From Rhizobiaceae bacterium (GTDB lineage Bacteria; Pseudomonadota; Alphaproteobacteria; Rhizobiales; Rhizobiaceae): a stretch of DNA of 64,000 nucleotides. The stretch covers positions 23,334 to 87,333 of the forward strand of contig JAMLJD010000008.1 in NCBI GenBank assembly GCA_023953775.1. Direction: 5' to 3'. This document shows, piece after piece, positions 9,351 to 18,040 of this stretch. The position numbers and the translations under genes were made by a program. The notes under the pieces are model-generated. The model was given only the letters and a program-made list of their open reading frames with translations. It made no database searches and was not told where the DNA came from. Numbering within the stretch: the first letter of the stretch is position 1; the number at the start of each line of letters is the position of its first letter.

Positions 9351-10337
9351 CTAGGACATGTTGCCCGGCATTTGAACCTTGCCGGATTTTCTGGCGGTTC
9401 CGTCGCGCGCCCCGGCGCGGCCGGATCGCGCTGTGGAACGATCCCGCCTCCGGTGTGGACGGATGCGGGCTCCGTCATCGACCGGTTCGGCAAACAACGC
9501 GTCGGCTTCGGCGACCGTCGAGGCCCGCAACTCGTGCTCCTTGCGGTCGAGAAGCGACATGAAAAAGGCGATGTCGGCCCCGGCCGCGAGCTTTTTTCCC
9601 TTGCGGTCGACCAGATCGCGCATGACGCCTATGTCGTTCAGTTCGCCAAGCATTTCGCCGAGGGATTTGAGCGCGGCGCGGCGACCGGAGGCGTGACCCG
9701 TGAAACGGCGCGGCAGCAGGCGGTCGTGCATCCAATGGTATTTCACGGATTTTCGCAGCTCGTGGAAATCCTCCGTGCGAGCGAACGCGTTCGCGTCGCT
9801 GAGCGCGGCGCATGCACGCGCACGTTCCCGCTCGAACCCGTGCCGGACGATCTTGCGTGACCGCGCGCCATCGGCGGGCATGTCCAGTGCCGCGAAGCGC
9901 TTGCGGATACGACGGCACGCCGACACGGCGTCGCGGGCGCGTTTGCGGACGCCACCGGACCTGTCGGACGCCGCTCGCATGCGGCGCACCAGCGCGACAC
10001 GAATGCGGTCGAGCCGACCATCCTCGTCCGCATCGCCGAACTCGTGCCGGAACCTGTCGACCGTTTCGACAAGAGCGGAAGCCTCGCGCATGTCGGCGAG
10101 CGCGCGCGCGACATCACGCAGGCGCCCGTTCATGTCGCGATAGAAACGCCGATCGTGACCGCGTATGAGGCGCAGGAGACCGCGCAGCTTCTTGAAGCGC
10201 TTGCGCGCCAGATGAAAGCCCTTGCGCCTCGTCCTGGAGACCGTCCGCAACTCGTCGATGGCCGCGTCGATCTCGGCCAGCGCCACCCGGCGGACCTCCC
10301 TGCCAAGAGGTGCCGCCACGTCGACGCGGTAGGTCAA
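9351..10337 (-). CDS. CHAD-domain protein
   Basis: A 328-residue, Arg/His-rich all-helical CHAD protein, a family that binds polyphosphate. Two CHAD repeats can be followed: RRKGFHLARKRFKKLRGLLR in the first and EDFHELRKSVKYHWMHD in the second, both with the conserved basic faces. The C-terminus is a basic tail. No ATG fits; TTG 10337 overlaps the stop of the CYTH gene (TTGA) with GGAG eight bases upstream, so coupled translation is likely. GTG further in is an alternative. CYTH and CHAD domains are often fused in one polypeptide; here they are separate and overlapping. Confidence 0.85.
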   Translation of the reverse strand: MTYRVDVAAPLGREVRRVALAEIDAAIDELRTVSRTRRKGFHLARKRFKKLRGLLRLIRGHDRRFYRDMNGRLRDVARALADMREASALVETVDRFRHEFGDADEDGRLDRIRVALVRRMRAASDRSGGVRKRARDAVSACRRIRKRFAALDMPADGARSRKIVRHGFERERARACAALSDANAFARTEDFHELRKSVKYHWMHDRLLPRRFTGHASGRRAALKSLGEMLGELNDIGVMRDLVDRKGKKLAAGADIAFFMSLLDRKEHELRASTVAEADALFAEPVDDGARIRPHRRRDRSTARSGRAGARDGTARKSGKVQMPGNMS

Positions 10338-10807
10338 TCCGTCGTCTCCGGCAGACCCTTGAGCGCCAGCACGGCGTTGTAGTAGGCCTCGATCCCGGTC
10401 ACCTCTCGCCCGACCCAGCAGGGCAGCCGGTCGTCCGGAATGTCGTCCTCGGTCTCGAGCTCGGCCATGACGAGACCCGAAAGGGCACCCTCGAACACGT
10501 CGATCTCCCAGGTCAGGCCATCGTGCCTCGCGATCCAGCGCGTCTTCTCGACGACCGTACCGACCGCGAAGGCCTGAAGATCCTCGACGTCGCCGACCGG
10601 TATCTCGTATTCGAACTCGTCGCGCGAGAGCCGCGCGCCGCCGATCTTGATCGTCAGGACGGCCTTTTTGCCATCCTTGAGCCTGACCCTGACCGTCTTG
10701 GCGTCGTGTGCCACCAGGTAGAACTGGCGCATCTTCGAGCCGACTTCTGCGCCGTCGCGCCAACTGTCGTCGGCGATCATGAATTTGCGTTCGATTTCCT
10801 TGGCCAT
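10334..10807 (-). CDS. CYTH-domain protein (inorganic triphosphatase-like)
   Basis: A 157-residue CYTH (triphosphate tunnel metalloenzyme) protein, likely hydrolysing inorganic triphosphate or a related polyphosphate. The defining ExExK motif is present as EIERKF at residues 4-9, followed by the alternating basic and acidic strands (TVRVRLKDGKKAVLTIK, WEIDVFEG, AELETEDD). It precedes and overlaps the CHAD gene, a well-known functional partnership around polyphosphate. ATG 10807 is the only reasonable start. It diverges from a TetR gene across a 22-bp palindrome that could influence both. Confidence 0.9.
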   Translation of the reverse strand: MAKEIERKFMIADDSWRDGAEVGSKMRQFYLVAHDAKTVRVRLKDGKKAVLTIKIGGARLSRDEFEYEIPVGDVEDLQAFAVGTVVEKTRWIARHDGLTWEIDVFEGALSGLVMAELETEDDIPDDRLPCWVGREVTGIEAYYNAVLALKGLPETTD

Positions 10808-10860
10808 CGCTCATAAAAGCGCGGGCGCCGCGACAAGGCAAGGCGGATATTGGCACTTGA

Positions 10861-10882
10861 TTTAATCAATCGATTGATTAAA
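10861..10882. promoter_or_regulatory. Perfect 22-bp palindrome, probable TetR operator
   Basis: The half TTTAATCAATC is followed directly by its reverse complement, with no spacer. It ends nine bases before the ATG of the TetR gene, between that gene and the divergent CYTH gene. This is the expected place and symmetry for autoregulation by a CecR-like TetR dimer. It is strikingly AT-rich for this window. Confidence 0.7.
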
Positions 10883-10891
10883 AATCGTCGC

Positions 10892-11581
10892 ATGACCGAG
10901 AAACGCAAGCTGCCGGACAGCCGGCCTTCGGAACAGACACGCCAGGCCCTGATCGGCGCCGGGCTCGCCCTGTTCGGCGAAAAGGGGTTCGACGCGACCT
11001 CGACGCGCGAAATCGCTGCCGCCGCGGAGGCGAATATCGGGTCGATCGCCTACCACTTCGGCAACAAGCAGGGCCTGCGGATCGCCTGCGCGAACTACAT
11101 CGTGGATACCGTGGCCGGCGTCGCCGGGCGCGCCCTTTCCAGACCCGGCGACCTGCCGCAGGACCCGGAGGCCGCACGCGCCGCACTGGCGTCCATCATC
11201 GAGACGATGGCGGCGTTCCTGCTGACGCGGCCGGAAGCAGACGCCTTCGTGCAGTTCCTGCTGCGCGAGATCGCCCAGCCGGGCAAGACCGTCGAGATCA
11301 TCTATGACGGCGTCTTCTTTCCGGTCCATTCGCGGCTGTGCCAGCTCTGGGAGGACGCGACCGGCGAACCCGCGGAAAGCGAGGCCGCCCGGATCACCGT
11401 CTTCACGCTGATCGGGCAGGTGATCTACTTCCGTATCGCCAAGCCCATCGTCCTGAAACGCATGGGCTGGTCACGCTTCGGCGCGCAGGAAGTGGCGAAG
11501 ATCGTCGCCGTGGTGGCCGCGTCGATGCATCTACTGGCAGCCGACCGGGCCGGCGAGACAAATCCGGAGTCGGATCGATGA
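10892..11581 (+). CDS. TetR/CecR-like repressor
   Basis: A 229-residue TetR-family regulator. The N-terminal helix-turn-helix is clear (ALFGEKGFDATSTREIAAAA then IGSIAYHFGNKQGLRIAC), and the C-terminal part matches the CecR/YbiH group found at the head of YbhGFSR-type efflux operons. ATG 10892 is chosen since it directly follows the palindrome at 10861-10882. The stop overlaps the ATG of the HlyD gene (ATGA), so it is cotranscribed with the pump it probably represses. The inducer is unknown. Confidence 0.92.
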   Translation: MTEKRKLPDSRPSEQTRQALIGAGLALFGEKGFDATSTREIAAAAEANIGSIAYHFGNKQGLRIACANYIVDTVAGVAGRALSRPGDLPQDPEAARAALASIIETMAAFLLTRPEADAFVQFLLREIAQPGKTVEIIYDGVFFPVHSRLCQLWEDATGEPAESEAARITVFTLIGQVIYFRIAKPIVLKRMGWSRFGAQEVAKIVAVVAASMHLLAADRAGETNPESDR

Positions 11582-12528
11582 GCTTCGTCTGCAGCATTCC
11601 CGTGATCGCGTCGCTGTTTTCATGCACCCCCGCAACGCCCCGGGCCGTCGGCTATGTCGAGGGCGAATACGTGCTTCTGGCGCCAATCGAGACGGCTCAG
11701 GTCGTCTCGGTCATGGTCCGGCGCGGAGACCGTTTCGACAAGGGCGCCGAGCTTGCCCGGCTGGAAGACCGCGACACGGAGATCGCCGTCGCGCAAGCGC
11801 AGGCCGCCCTGGCACAAGCGAAGGCGCAGCTCGCGGACCTGCGAAAGGGCAAGCGGCCGGAAGAGATGGCGGTGCTAGAAACGACATTGCGCTCAGCCGA
11901 GGTACAGGCGGACGATGCGAAGCGCACGCTGAAGCGGACCACCGACCTCAACAAGCGCGGCATCGCCACGCAGGCCGAGCTCGACAAGGCCAGGACGGCG
12001 GCCGACCTCGCCGATGCGCGGGTCGGCGAAGCCAAGGCCAACCTCGCCGTCGCCGCGCTTCCGGCGCGGGCCGAGACGATCGAGGCGGCCGAGAGCCAGG
12101 TCGAGCAGGCCAAGGCGACGCTGGAACAGGCCGAATGGCGACATGCGAACCGGACGATCGTCGCCCCCGCTGCGGGGCGCATCTTCGACGTGATCCGCGA
12201 TGCAGGCGACATTGCCGGACCTGCCGCGCCCATGCTGTCGATGCTGCCGGACGGCGCCGTGAAGCTGAAGCTCTATGTTCCCGAAGCGCTGTTTTCCTCC
12301 GTTGCGGTCGGCGACGTGATACCGGTTTCCTGCGATGGCTGTCGCGGCGGTCTCACGGCGCGGGTCAGCTACGTCTCGCCCGATCCCGAGTTCACGCCGC
12401 CAGTGATCTATTCGCTCGAAACGCGCCAGAAACTCGTGCATCTGATCGAGGCACGCCCCGAAGACGGCGCCGACGCATTGAAGCCCGGACAGATCGTCGA
12501 CGCTCGGCTGCCGGAACCGCGGCAGTGA
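11578..12528 (+). CDS. HlyD-family periplasmic adaptor, YbhG-like
   Basis: A 316-residue membrane-fusion protein linking the inner-membrane ABC exporter to the periplasm. The N-terminus has a short hydrophobic region with a lipobox-like LFSC at about residues 13-16, so it may be lipid-anchored. A barrel-hybrid part (YVEGEYVLLAPIETAQV) encloses a long Ala/Glu/Lys-rich coiled coil at about residues 60-185, with the return strand APAAGRIFDVIRDAGD. Start and end overlap the TetR and ATPase genes by ATGA and GTGA, showing tight coupling. Family exporters handle drugs or cationic amphiphiles. Confidence 0.9.
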   Translation: MSFVCSIPVIASLFSCTPATPRAVGYVEGEYVLLAPIETAQVVSVMVRRGDRFDKGAELARLEDRDTEIAVAQAQAALAQAKAQLADLRKGKRPEEMAVLETTLRSAEVQADDAKRTLKRTTDLNKRGIATQAELDKARTAADLADARVGEAKANLAVAALPARAETIEAAESQVEQAKATLEQAEWRHANRTIVAPAAGRIFDVIRDAGDIAGPAAPMLSMLPDGAVKLKLYVPEALFSSVAVGDVIPVSCDGCRGGLTARVSYVSPDPEFTPPVIYSLETRQKLVHLIEARPEDGADALKPGQIVDARLPEPRQ

Positions 12529-13442
12529 GCGCCATCGACGTTCACGGGCTGGTCAAGCGCTTCGGCGACAAGACCGTCGTCGACCATGTCTCGATGAGCG
12601 TCGAGAAAGGCGAGATCGTCGGTTTCCTGGGCCCCAACGGCTCCGGCAAGACAACGACGATCCGGATCATGTGCGGGCTGCTGACGCCGGACGAAGGCGG
12701 CGGCACGGTGTTGGGGTACGACCTGGCAACGCAGGCGCTGACGATCAAGCGCGAGGTCGGCTACATGACCCAGCGCTTTTCCTTCTACGAAGACCTCACG
12801 ATCGCCGAGAACCTCAACTTCGTCGCCCGGCTCTACCGGCTGAAGCCGGTGAAGGAGCATGTCGACCGCGCGCTGGAAGAACTCGGCATGACGAGCCGAC
12901 GCAACCAGCTCGCCGGCACGCTGTCGGGCGGCTGGAAACAGAGGCTGGCGCTCGCCGCCTGCATCATGCATTCGCCGAAGCTGCTGCTTCTCGACGAGCC
13001 GACGGCCGGCGTAGATCCCAAAGCGAGGCGGGAATTCTGGGACGAGATCCACCGGCTGGCGGCCGGAGGGCTGACTGTCCTGGTGTCGACCCACTACATG
13101 GACGAGGCCGAGCGCTGCCATCGCATCAGCTACATCTCCTACGGCAAGATGCTGGCGACCGGTACGGTGGAGGAGGTGGTTCGCGATGCCGGGCTGACGA
13201 CCTTCGTGATGCGCGGACCCGGCCTCGAGAAGATTGCCCGCGAGCTCGCCGGCCGTGACGGCGTCGACCAGGTCGCGCCGTTCGGCACGACGCTGCATGT
13301 CGTGGGCGCTGACGAGGACCTGCTGGAAACCGCGCTGGACGACATCCGCGCGCGCGACGGCGTCACGGTCGAGCGGGGCGAAACCAGCCTCGAAGACGTG
13401 TTCATCCAGTTCATGGCCGGGTCGAAGGACAATATGGGATGA
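12525..13442 (+). CDS. ABC exporter ATP-binding protein, YbhF-like
   Basis: A 305-residue single-domain ATPase of the drug/multidrug export (ABC-2) class. Walker A is GPNGSGKTT near residue 38, the signature is LSGGWKQRLAL, Walker B is KLLLLDEPTAGVDP, and the switch His is in VSTHYMDEAE. The GTG overlaps the stop of the adaptor gene (GTGA). E. coli YbhF carries two ATPase domains; this one has a single domain plus a C-terminal extension of about 85 residues. A 91-base gap separates it from the permease gene. Confidence 0.92.
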   Translation: MSAIDVHGLVKRFGDKTVVDHVSMSVEKGEIVGFLGPNGSGKTTTIRIMCGLLTPDEGGGTVLGYDLATQALTIKREVGYMTQRFSFYEDLTIAENLNFVARLYRLKPVKEHVDRALEELGMTSRRNQLAGTLSGGWKQRLALAACIMHSPKLLLLDEPTAGVDPKARREFWDEIHRLAAGGLTVLVSTHYMDEAERCHRISYISYGKMLATGTVEEVVRDAGLTTFVMRGPGLEKIARELAGRDGVDQVAPFGTTLHVVGADEDLLETALDDIRARDGVTVERGETSLEDVFIQFMAGSKDNMG

Positions 13443-13533
13443 GCGCGCCCAGGCGTGGTGGGATGGCCGGCAGGCCGGAGAGGGGTGCAGCCGCAGCACC
13501 ATTCCCGACTCCTTGTCGGACAGGAGCAACGCC

Positions 13534-14670
13534 ATGAGCCGGCTGTTCTCCTGGAGCCGCCTGGCGGCATTGCTGATCAAGGAATTCATCCAGATGCGGC
13601 GCGACCGCATCACGTTCGGCATGATGCTCGGCGTGCCGATCATCCAGCTCGTGCTGTTCGGCTATGCGATCAACAACGACCCGAAAAGCCTGCCGGCCGC
13701 GCTGGTCGCTGTCAGCCAGGACCACTACACCCGCCCGATGGTGTCGGCGCTGGAGCTCACCGGCTACTATCGCTTCGACCACGTGACCCCGAGCGCTGAA
13801 GAGGCCGATGACCTGATGGCATCCGGCACCGTCGCCTTCATCGTCACCATCCCGTCGGACTTCGCCCGCCGCGTCGACCGCGGCGACAACCCGCAGATCC
13901 TGATCGAGGCCGACGCGACCGACCCGGCCGTGGCATCCGGCGCGATCTCGACGCTCGGCACGGTGGCCAACCAGGCGCTGTTGCGCGAGCGTGGCATGCA
14001 GGCGGTCGCGCACAAGGGCGTCAACGCCAATCTCGAGGTCGTGGTGCACCGGCGCTACAATCCCGAAGGCATATCGCAGTACAACATCGTGCCGGGCCTG
14101 CTCGGCGTCATCCTGCAGATGACCATGGTGATGATGACCTCGATCGCGCTGACGCGCGAGATCGAGCGCGGCACGATGGAAAACCTGCTCGCCATGCCGG
14201 CGAGCCCGGTCGAGATCATGCTGGGCAAGATCCTGCCCTATCTCGTCGTCGGCGCGGTGCAGGTGATCGTGATCCTGTCGGCGGCGAAGCTGCTGTTCGG
14301 CGTGCCGTTCATCGGCAGCATGTCGCTGCTGTTCTTCGCGATCCTCGCCTTCGTGCTCGCGCTGGTGCTGCTCGGCTACTTCATCTCGACCGTCGCGCGC
14401 ACACAGATGCAGGCGCTGCAACTCACCTTCTTCTTCTTCCTGCCGTCGATCCTGCTGTCCGGCTTCATGTTTCCCTTCCGGGGCATGCCCGACTGGGCGC
14501 AGTGGGTCGGCGAAGTCTTCCCTCTGACCCACTTCCTGAGGATCGTGCGGGCAGTGATGCTGAAGGGCGCCGAATTTCCCGAGATCGCGTTCGAGACCAT
14601 GATACTCGGGGTCTTCATTCTCGCCTATGGCGGCATTGCGCTGGCGCGTTTCCGGCGCACGCTCGACTGA
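13534..14670 (+). CDS. ABC-2 type exporter permease
   Basis: A 378-residue permease of the YbhS/YbhR (ABC-2) type: one N-terminal membrane helix (FGMMLGVPIIQLVLFGYAI), a large periplasmic loop to about residue 175, then five or six helices including NIVPGLLGVILQMTMVMM and FFFFLPSILLSGFMFPF. ATG 13534 has CAGGAG upstream. Only one permease gene is present although the E. coli relative uses two different ones, so a homodimer is inferred. It closes the TetR-HlyD-ATPase-permease operon. Confidence 0.92.
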   Translation: MSRLFSWSRLAALLIKEFIQMRRDRITFGMMLGVPIIQLVLFGYAINNDPKSLPAALVAVSQDHYTRPMVSALELTGYYRFDHVTPSAEEADDLMASGTVAFIVTIPSDFARRVDRGDNPQILIEADATDPAVASGAISTLGTVANQALLRERGMQAVAHKGVNANLEVVVHRRYNPEGISQYNIVPGLLGVILQMTMVMMTSIALTREIERGTMENLLAMPASPVEIMLGKILPYLVVGAVQVIVILSAAKLLFGVPFIGSMSLLFFAILAFVLALVLLGYFISTVARTQMQALQLTFFFFLPSILLSGFMFPFRGMPDWAQWVGEVFPLTHFLRIVRAVMLKGAEFPEIAFETMILGVFILAYGGIALARFRRTLD

Positions 14671-14675
14671 AACAT

Positions 14676-14963
14676 TCAGCTTTGGGGCGCAGCAGTCCTT
14701 GCAAGCAGCGAGCATAAAAGACGGATGATCGCCGCGTTGATCGCCATGCCAAACCCCATGAGCGCCAGATTCCACCAGACGTCGTCGGACATCAGCGCCG
14801 CACCGAGATAACTCCACGGCGTGGACAGCAGCACTGCATAAACTCCGGACAGGGGGTCCGGCGTCATGCCGAAAGCTCCGGCAGCGCTCAGTGGCACCAG
14901 TGCCAGCGATGCCAAAGCGACCGCGACATAGAGCCAGAAAACGACCCGGCAGGCCTTCCTCAC
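14676..14963 (-). CDS. Small membrane protein, unrecognised
   Basis: A 95-residue hydrophobic protein with three likely membrane helices (about residues 8-30, 38-58 and 65-87) and no motif I recognise. The GTG start overlaps the stop of the upstream MliC/LprI-like gene by GTGA, which both supports the short form and ties it to that gene. A longer frame upstream exists but would overlap the inhibitor gene. It ends five bases from the convergent exporter permease gene. A role in the envelope is possible from context only. Confidence 0.6.
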   Translation of the reverse strand: MRKACRVVFWLYVAVALASLALVPLSAAGAFGMTPDPLSGVYAVLLSTPWSYLGAALMSDDVWWNLALMGFGMAINAAIIRLLCSLLARTAAPQS

Positions 14964-15610
14964 TGGCGGACGGTGCAGGAGAACGCATTGCCCTGAGGCC
15001 ACTCGACCTGGGCTTCGTCCCCTTTCGTCCAGAAGCTTATGCCGAAATCCGCGACATATTTCGAGCCGGACCCGGAGGGTTCGAGCCAGGCGACCTCCAT
15101 CGAATCGCCGCGCTCGAGCCTGGCCGTTGGCGGCTCGGTCGGCACGAAGGTCGCCACGATCTCGGCATTGTCGTCACAGGCAAAGAAGACCGGATCCTGG
15201 GCTTCGACGAGGAAATATCGCGCCTGAAGACCGGCGATGCGCCGATCGTAGCTGTCGAGCGTACACTGGCGCTTGTCGTCCGCCTTCCAGCAGTCGTTGC
15301 GGCCGCCGACCCAGCCGCGCTGATAGGCCTTGAGTTCGGCGGTCGCGTCCGTGGCATCGGCGACGCCCTTCAAAACGGCAAGCGCCTGCTCGTAGACATC
15401 GGCAAGCTTGCGATCCCTGGCGGCGAGTTCGTCGTGCTGGCAGATCAGCACCTCGATCTCGTGCGAGGCCTTGGAGCAGTCGAAGGCCGGTCCCTCGGCT
15501 GCCAGGGCGCGACCAGACGACAGGGACGGCGGAACGAGCAGGGCGAAGAGGAGCATGGCCGAGGCGGAGACGCGTATCGTACCATGTCCGCATGTGTGTG
15601 CACGGTTCAT
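14960..15610 (-). CDS. Secreted LprI/MliC-like lysozyme-inhibitor protein
   Basis: A 216-residue exported protein. ATG 15610 gives a classical signal peptide (hydrophobic SASAMLLFALLVPP, cleavage near ALAAEG) with AAGGATC upstream. The first domain, starting FDCSKASHEIEVLICQHDEL, follows the LprI/DUF1311 pattern with paired cysteines and a YQRGWVGGRNDCW segment. The C-terminal part (VFFACDDNAEIVATFVPTEP) resembles MliC, the periplasmic inhibitor of c-type lysozyme. Inhibition of lysozyme is family knowledge. A small membrane protein gene is coupled downstream. The upstream gap to the divergent puuD-like gene (187 bases) holds promoters but no clear motif. Confidence 0.75.
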   Translation of the reverse strand: MNRAHTCGHGTIRVSASAMLLFALLVPPSLSSGRALAAEGPAFDCSKASHEIEVLICQHDELAARDRKLADVYEQALAVLKGVADATDATAELKAYQRGWVGGRNDCWKADDKRQCTLDSYDRRIAGLQARYFLVEAQDPVFFACDDNAEIVATFVPTEPPTARLERGDSMEVAWLEPSGSGSKYVADFGISFWTKGDEAQVEWPQGNAFSCTVRQ

Positions 15611-15797
15611 TGCGGTGATCCTTTCAACGACTGTGCCGGCACCGATAGTCACCCAGTTGCCGCTTCGTGGCAATATCGACTCCGCCGCCTCGCCGGTATC
15701 GGCTTTCGTGGCATGTGTGTTCACTGTCCGTGATACTTGCCTCGATTGTGCAATGCACGCTATCCCAGGGACGAGCCAGCAATTGGGGAACAGCACC

Positions 15798-16568
15798 ATG
15801 CCCAGGCCGGTCGTCGGCGTCATCGGCAATCACATGATGGTGGAGAACCGCTTCGCCGTGCAGATGGTCGGGGAGCGCAACATGCAGGCGGTGGCCGATG
15901 TCGCCGGCGCGCTGCCGCTGATGTTCGCGGGTAACCCGGTGACCACGGATATCGGCGCGCTGCTCGACGCGGTGGACGGCATCCTGCTGACAGGCGCGCG
16001 CGCCAACGTGCACCCGACGCGGTTCCGCACCGAGGCCAACGCCAAGCACGAACCCTATGACGAGAACCGCGACGCGATGGCTCTCGAGCTGATCGAGGCC
16101 TGCGTGGCGCGCGGCGTACCCGTCTTCGGCATCTGCCGCGGCTTTCAGGAGATGAACGTCGCCTTCGGCGGCTCGCTGCATCCAGAGATCCGCGAGCTGC
16201 CGGGCCGCATGAACCATCGCATGCCGCGGCTCGAGAATGGCGAGATCCACCCCGACCCGACGGTCGTTTTCGCCGACCGTCACGAGGTGCGGCTGACGCC
16301 GGGCGGGGCATTCGCGACCCTGTTCGGCAAGGACGTGATCCGCGTCAACTCGCTGCACGGCCAGGGCATCCTGGAACTCGGCTCGCGTGTCGTCGCCGAG
16401 GGTATCGCCGAAGACGAGACGATCGAGGCGATCCGCATCGAGGGAGCGGAAGGCTTCGCTTTGGGCGTTCAGTGGCACGCCGAATACGACCCGGAGCGCA
16501 ACCCGATCAACCGCGCGCTGTTCGAAGCGTTCGGCGACGCGCTGAGAGAGTATCAATCGGGGCGGTAG
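15798..16568 (+). CDS. Gamma-glutamyl-GABA hydrolase family (peptidase C26)
   Basis: A 256-residue class I glutamine-amidotransferase-like hydrolase of the PuuD group, which releases GABA or a related amine from its gamma-glutamyl conjugate in the cytoplasm. The nucleophile elbow is GICRGFQEMNVAFGG near residue 115, and the catalytic His-Glu pair is in QWHAEYDPE near 228. ATG 15798 with GGGGAA upstream is preferred over longer frames. No other putrescine-pathway gene is beside it, so the actual conjugate is open. Confidence 0.9.
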   Translation: MPRPVVGVIGNHMMVENRFAVQMVGERNMQAVADVAGALPLMFAGNPVTTDIGALLDAVDGILLTGARANVHPTRFRTEANAKHEPYDENRDAMALELIEACVARGVPVFGICRGFQEMNVAFGGSLHPEIRELPGRMNHRMPRLENGEIHPDPTVVFADRHEVRLTPGGAFATLFGKDVIRVNSLHGQGILELGSRVVAEGIAEDETIEAIRIEGAEGFALGVQWHAEYDPERNPINRALFEAFGDALREYQSGR

Positions 16569-16672
16569 GCGGCTGCAAACGATTGCGAGCTCAGCACCGG
16601 ACACACGGCGCCGAAGTGGAAATTGTGATCCGTTCGCCCCTGCCCCGCATTGCCATTTCACGCCAAACATCT

Positions 16673-16695
16673 TAGTTTAGAACTCTTCTAAACTA
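16673..16695. promoter_or_regulatory. ICE-like Irr box upstream of mbfA
   Basis: Perfect inverted repeat with ten-base arms TAGTTTAGAA / TTCTAAACTA around CTC, ending 13 bases before the mbfA start. It matches the iron control element style (TTTAGAA...TTCTAAA) bound by the haem-responsive regulator Irr in rhizobia. Repression under iron limitation is expected from known mbfA control in that group. Confidence 0.85.
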
Positions 16696-16708
16696 GAGAC
16701 TGCCGCTC

Positions 16709-17692
16709 ATGCTTTCCCGTGTCTTCGGCCTCGGCCGCCGCTCCTTCGACAGCCTGTCGGAACAGGAGGTTCTCGCGCTCGCCATCTCGTCGGAAGAGGA
16801 TGACGGGCGGATCTACCGCGCCTATGCCGACGGGCTGCGCGACGCCTATCCCGCTTCGGCGAAGGTGTTCGACGAGATGGCGGAGGAGGAGGACCATCAC
16901 CGCGCCATGCTGATCGAGAAGCACCGGCAGCGCTTCGGCGAGACGATCCCGCTGATCCGGCGCGAGCATGTGCGCGGCTATTACGAGCGCAAGCCGGACT
17001 GGCTGGTGCGGCCGCTCGGGCTCGACCAGGTGCGCGGCCAGGCCGAGGCGATGGAGGCGCAGGCGCACCGCTTCTATGTCGAAGCGGCAAAGCGGACCAC
17101 CGACGCCTCGACCCGCAAGCTGCTCGGCGATCTCGCAGCGGCCGAAAAGGGACATGAGTCTCTGGCGCGGCGCCTTGCCGGCAAGCATCTGACCGAGGAT
17201 GTCCGCGCCGAAGAGGACGAGGGCGAACGGCGGCAGTTCATCCTGACCTATGTCCAGCCGGGGCTGGCCGGGCTGATGGATGGCTCGGTCTCGACGCTGG
17301 CGCCGATATTCGCGGCGGCCTTCGCGACCGGCGACACCTGGCAGACCTTCCTCGTCGGCCTGTCGGCCTCGGTCGGCGCCGGCATCTCGATGGGCTTCAC
17401 CGAGGCCGCCCATGACGACGGCAAGCTGTCGGGGCGCGGCTCGCCGGTGATCCGCGGCCTCGCCTCGGGCATCATGACGATGCTCGGCGGGCTCGGCCAC
17501 GCGCTGCCCTATCTCATCCCGCATTTCACGACGGCGACGATCACCGCGGTCGTCGTCGTGTTCTTCGAATTGTGGGCGATCGCCTTCATCCAGAACCGCT
17601 ACATGGAGACGCCGTTCCTGCGCGCCGCCTTCCAGGTGGTGCTGGGTGGCGGGCTGGTGCTGGCAGCGGGCATCCTGATCGGCAATGCCTGA
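16709..17692 (+). CDS. mbfA: Membrane-bound ferritin / iron exporter
   Basis: A 327-residue fusion of an N-terminal ferritin-like diiron domain and a C-terminal VIT1/CCC1-like membrane domain, exporting iron and protecting against iron and peroxide stress in rhizobia. The ferritin half shows the carboxylate/His helices (ISSEEDDGRIYRAYADGL, FDEMAEEEDHHRAML, AAEKGHESLARRL). The membrane half has about five helices starting near residue 185 (QPGLAGLMDGSVSTLAPIFA). ATG 16709 follows the Irr box at 16673-16695 directly. It is a single gene followed by convergent genes. Confidence 0.93.
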   Translation: MLSRVFGLGRRSFDSLSEQEVLALAISSEEDDGRIYRAYADGLRDAYPASAKVFDEMAEEEDHHRAMLIEKHRQRFGETIPLIRREHVRGYYERKPDWLVRPLGLDQVRGQAEAMEAQAHRFYVEAAKRTTDASTRKLLGDLAAAEKGHESLARRLAGKHLTEDVRAEEDEGERRQFILTYVQPGLAGLMDGSVSTLAPIFAAAFATGDTWQTFLVGLSASVGAGISMGFTEAAHDDGKLSGRGSPVIRGLASGIMTMLGGLGHALPYLIPHFTTATITAVVVVFFELWAIAFIQNRYMETPFLRAAFQVVLGGGLVLAAGILIGNA

Positions 17693-17695
17693 ACG

Positions 17696-18040
17696 CTAGC
17701 CGTGCTGCGCCCGGCTGTCGGTTGGCGCGCCGTCGCGTTCGGTCATGCCGTAGTCGCGGATGACTTGCGCAATACGCAGGCGGTAGCCGGCGAAGACACC
17801 ACCGCGCCCCGCCTTCTGCGCCTGACGGTGCTCCTCGGTGTTGCGCCACGCCCTGATGGCCTCCTCATCGCGCCAGAAAGACAGCGAAAGCACGCGCTGC
17901 GAATTTGCAAGGCTCTGGAACCGCTCGACGGAGATGAAGCCGTCGATCCCGTCGAGCAGCGGCTTCAGATCGGCGGCGATGCCGAGATAGGCGCCGCGCT
18001 TTCCGTCGGCCGGTTCGACCTCGAAGATGACCGCGATCAT
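17696..18040 (-). CDS. Antibiotic biosynthesis monooxygenase (ABM) domain protein
   Basis: A 114-residue ferredoxin-like dimeric alpha-beta barrel protein. Typical features are [18 protein letters not shown] at the start, a central [10 protein letters not shown] strand and the [18 protein letters not shown] segment, usual for ABM proteins that handle small aromatic or haem-like molecules. Its ATG overlaps the stop of the NIPSNAP gene (ATGA), so the two barrel proteins are coupled. The substrate is unknown. It may be under an ArsR-type repressor encoded 700 bases away through a site at 18399-18418. Confidence 0.85.
   Translation of the reverse strand: MIAVIFEVEPADGKRGAYLGIAADLKPLLDGIDGFISVERFQSLANSQRVLSLSFWRDEEAIRAWRNTEEHRQAQKAGRGGVFAGYRLRIAQVIRDYGMTERDGAPTDSRAQHG

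Noticed and set aside
13411..14988. A 525-codon minus-strand frame opposite the ABC-2 permease
   Set aside because: No motifs, His/Glu/Arg-rich shadow composition, and the opposite strand carries a clear permease.
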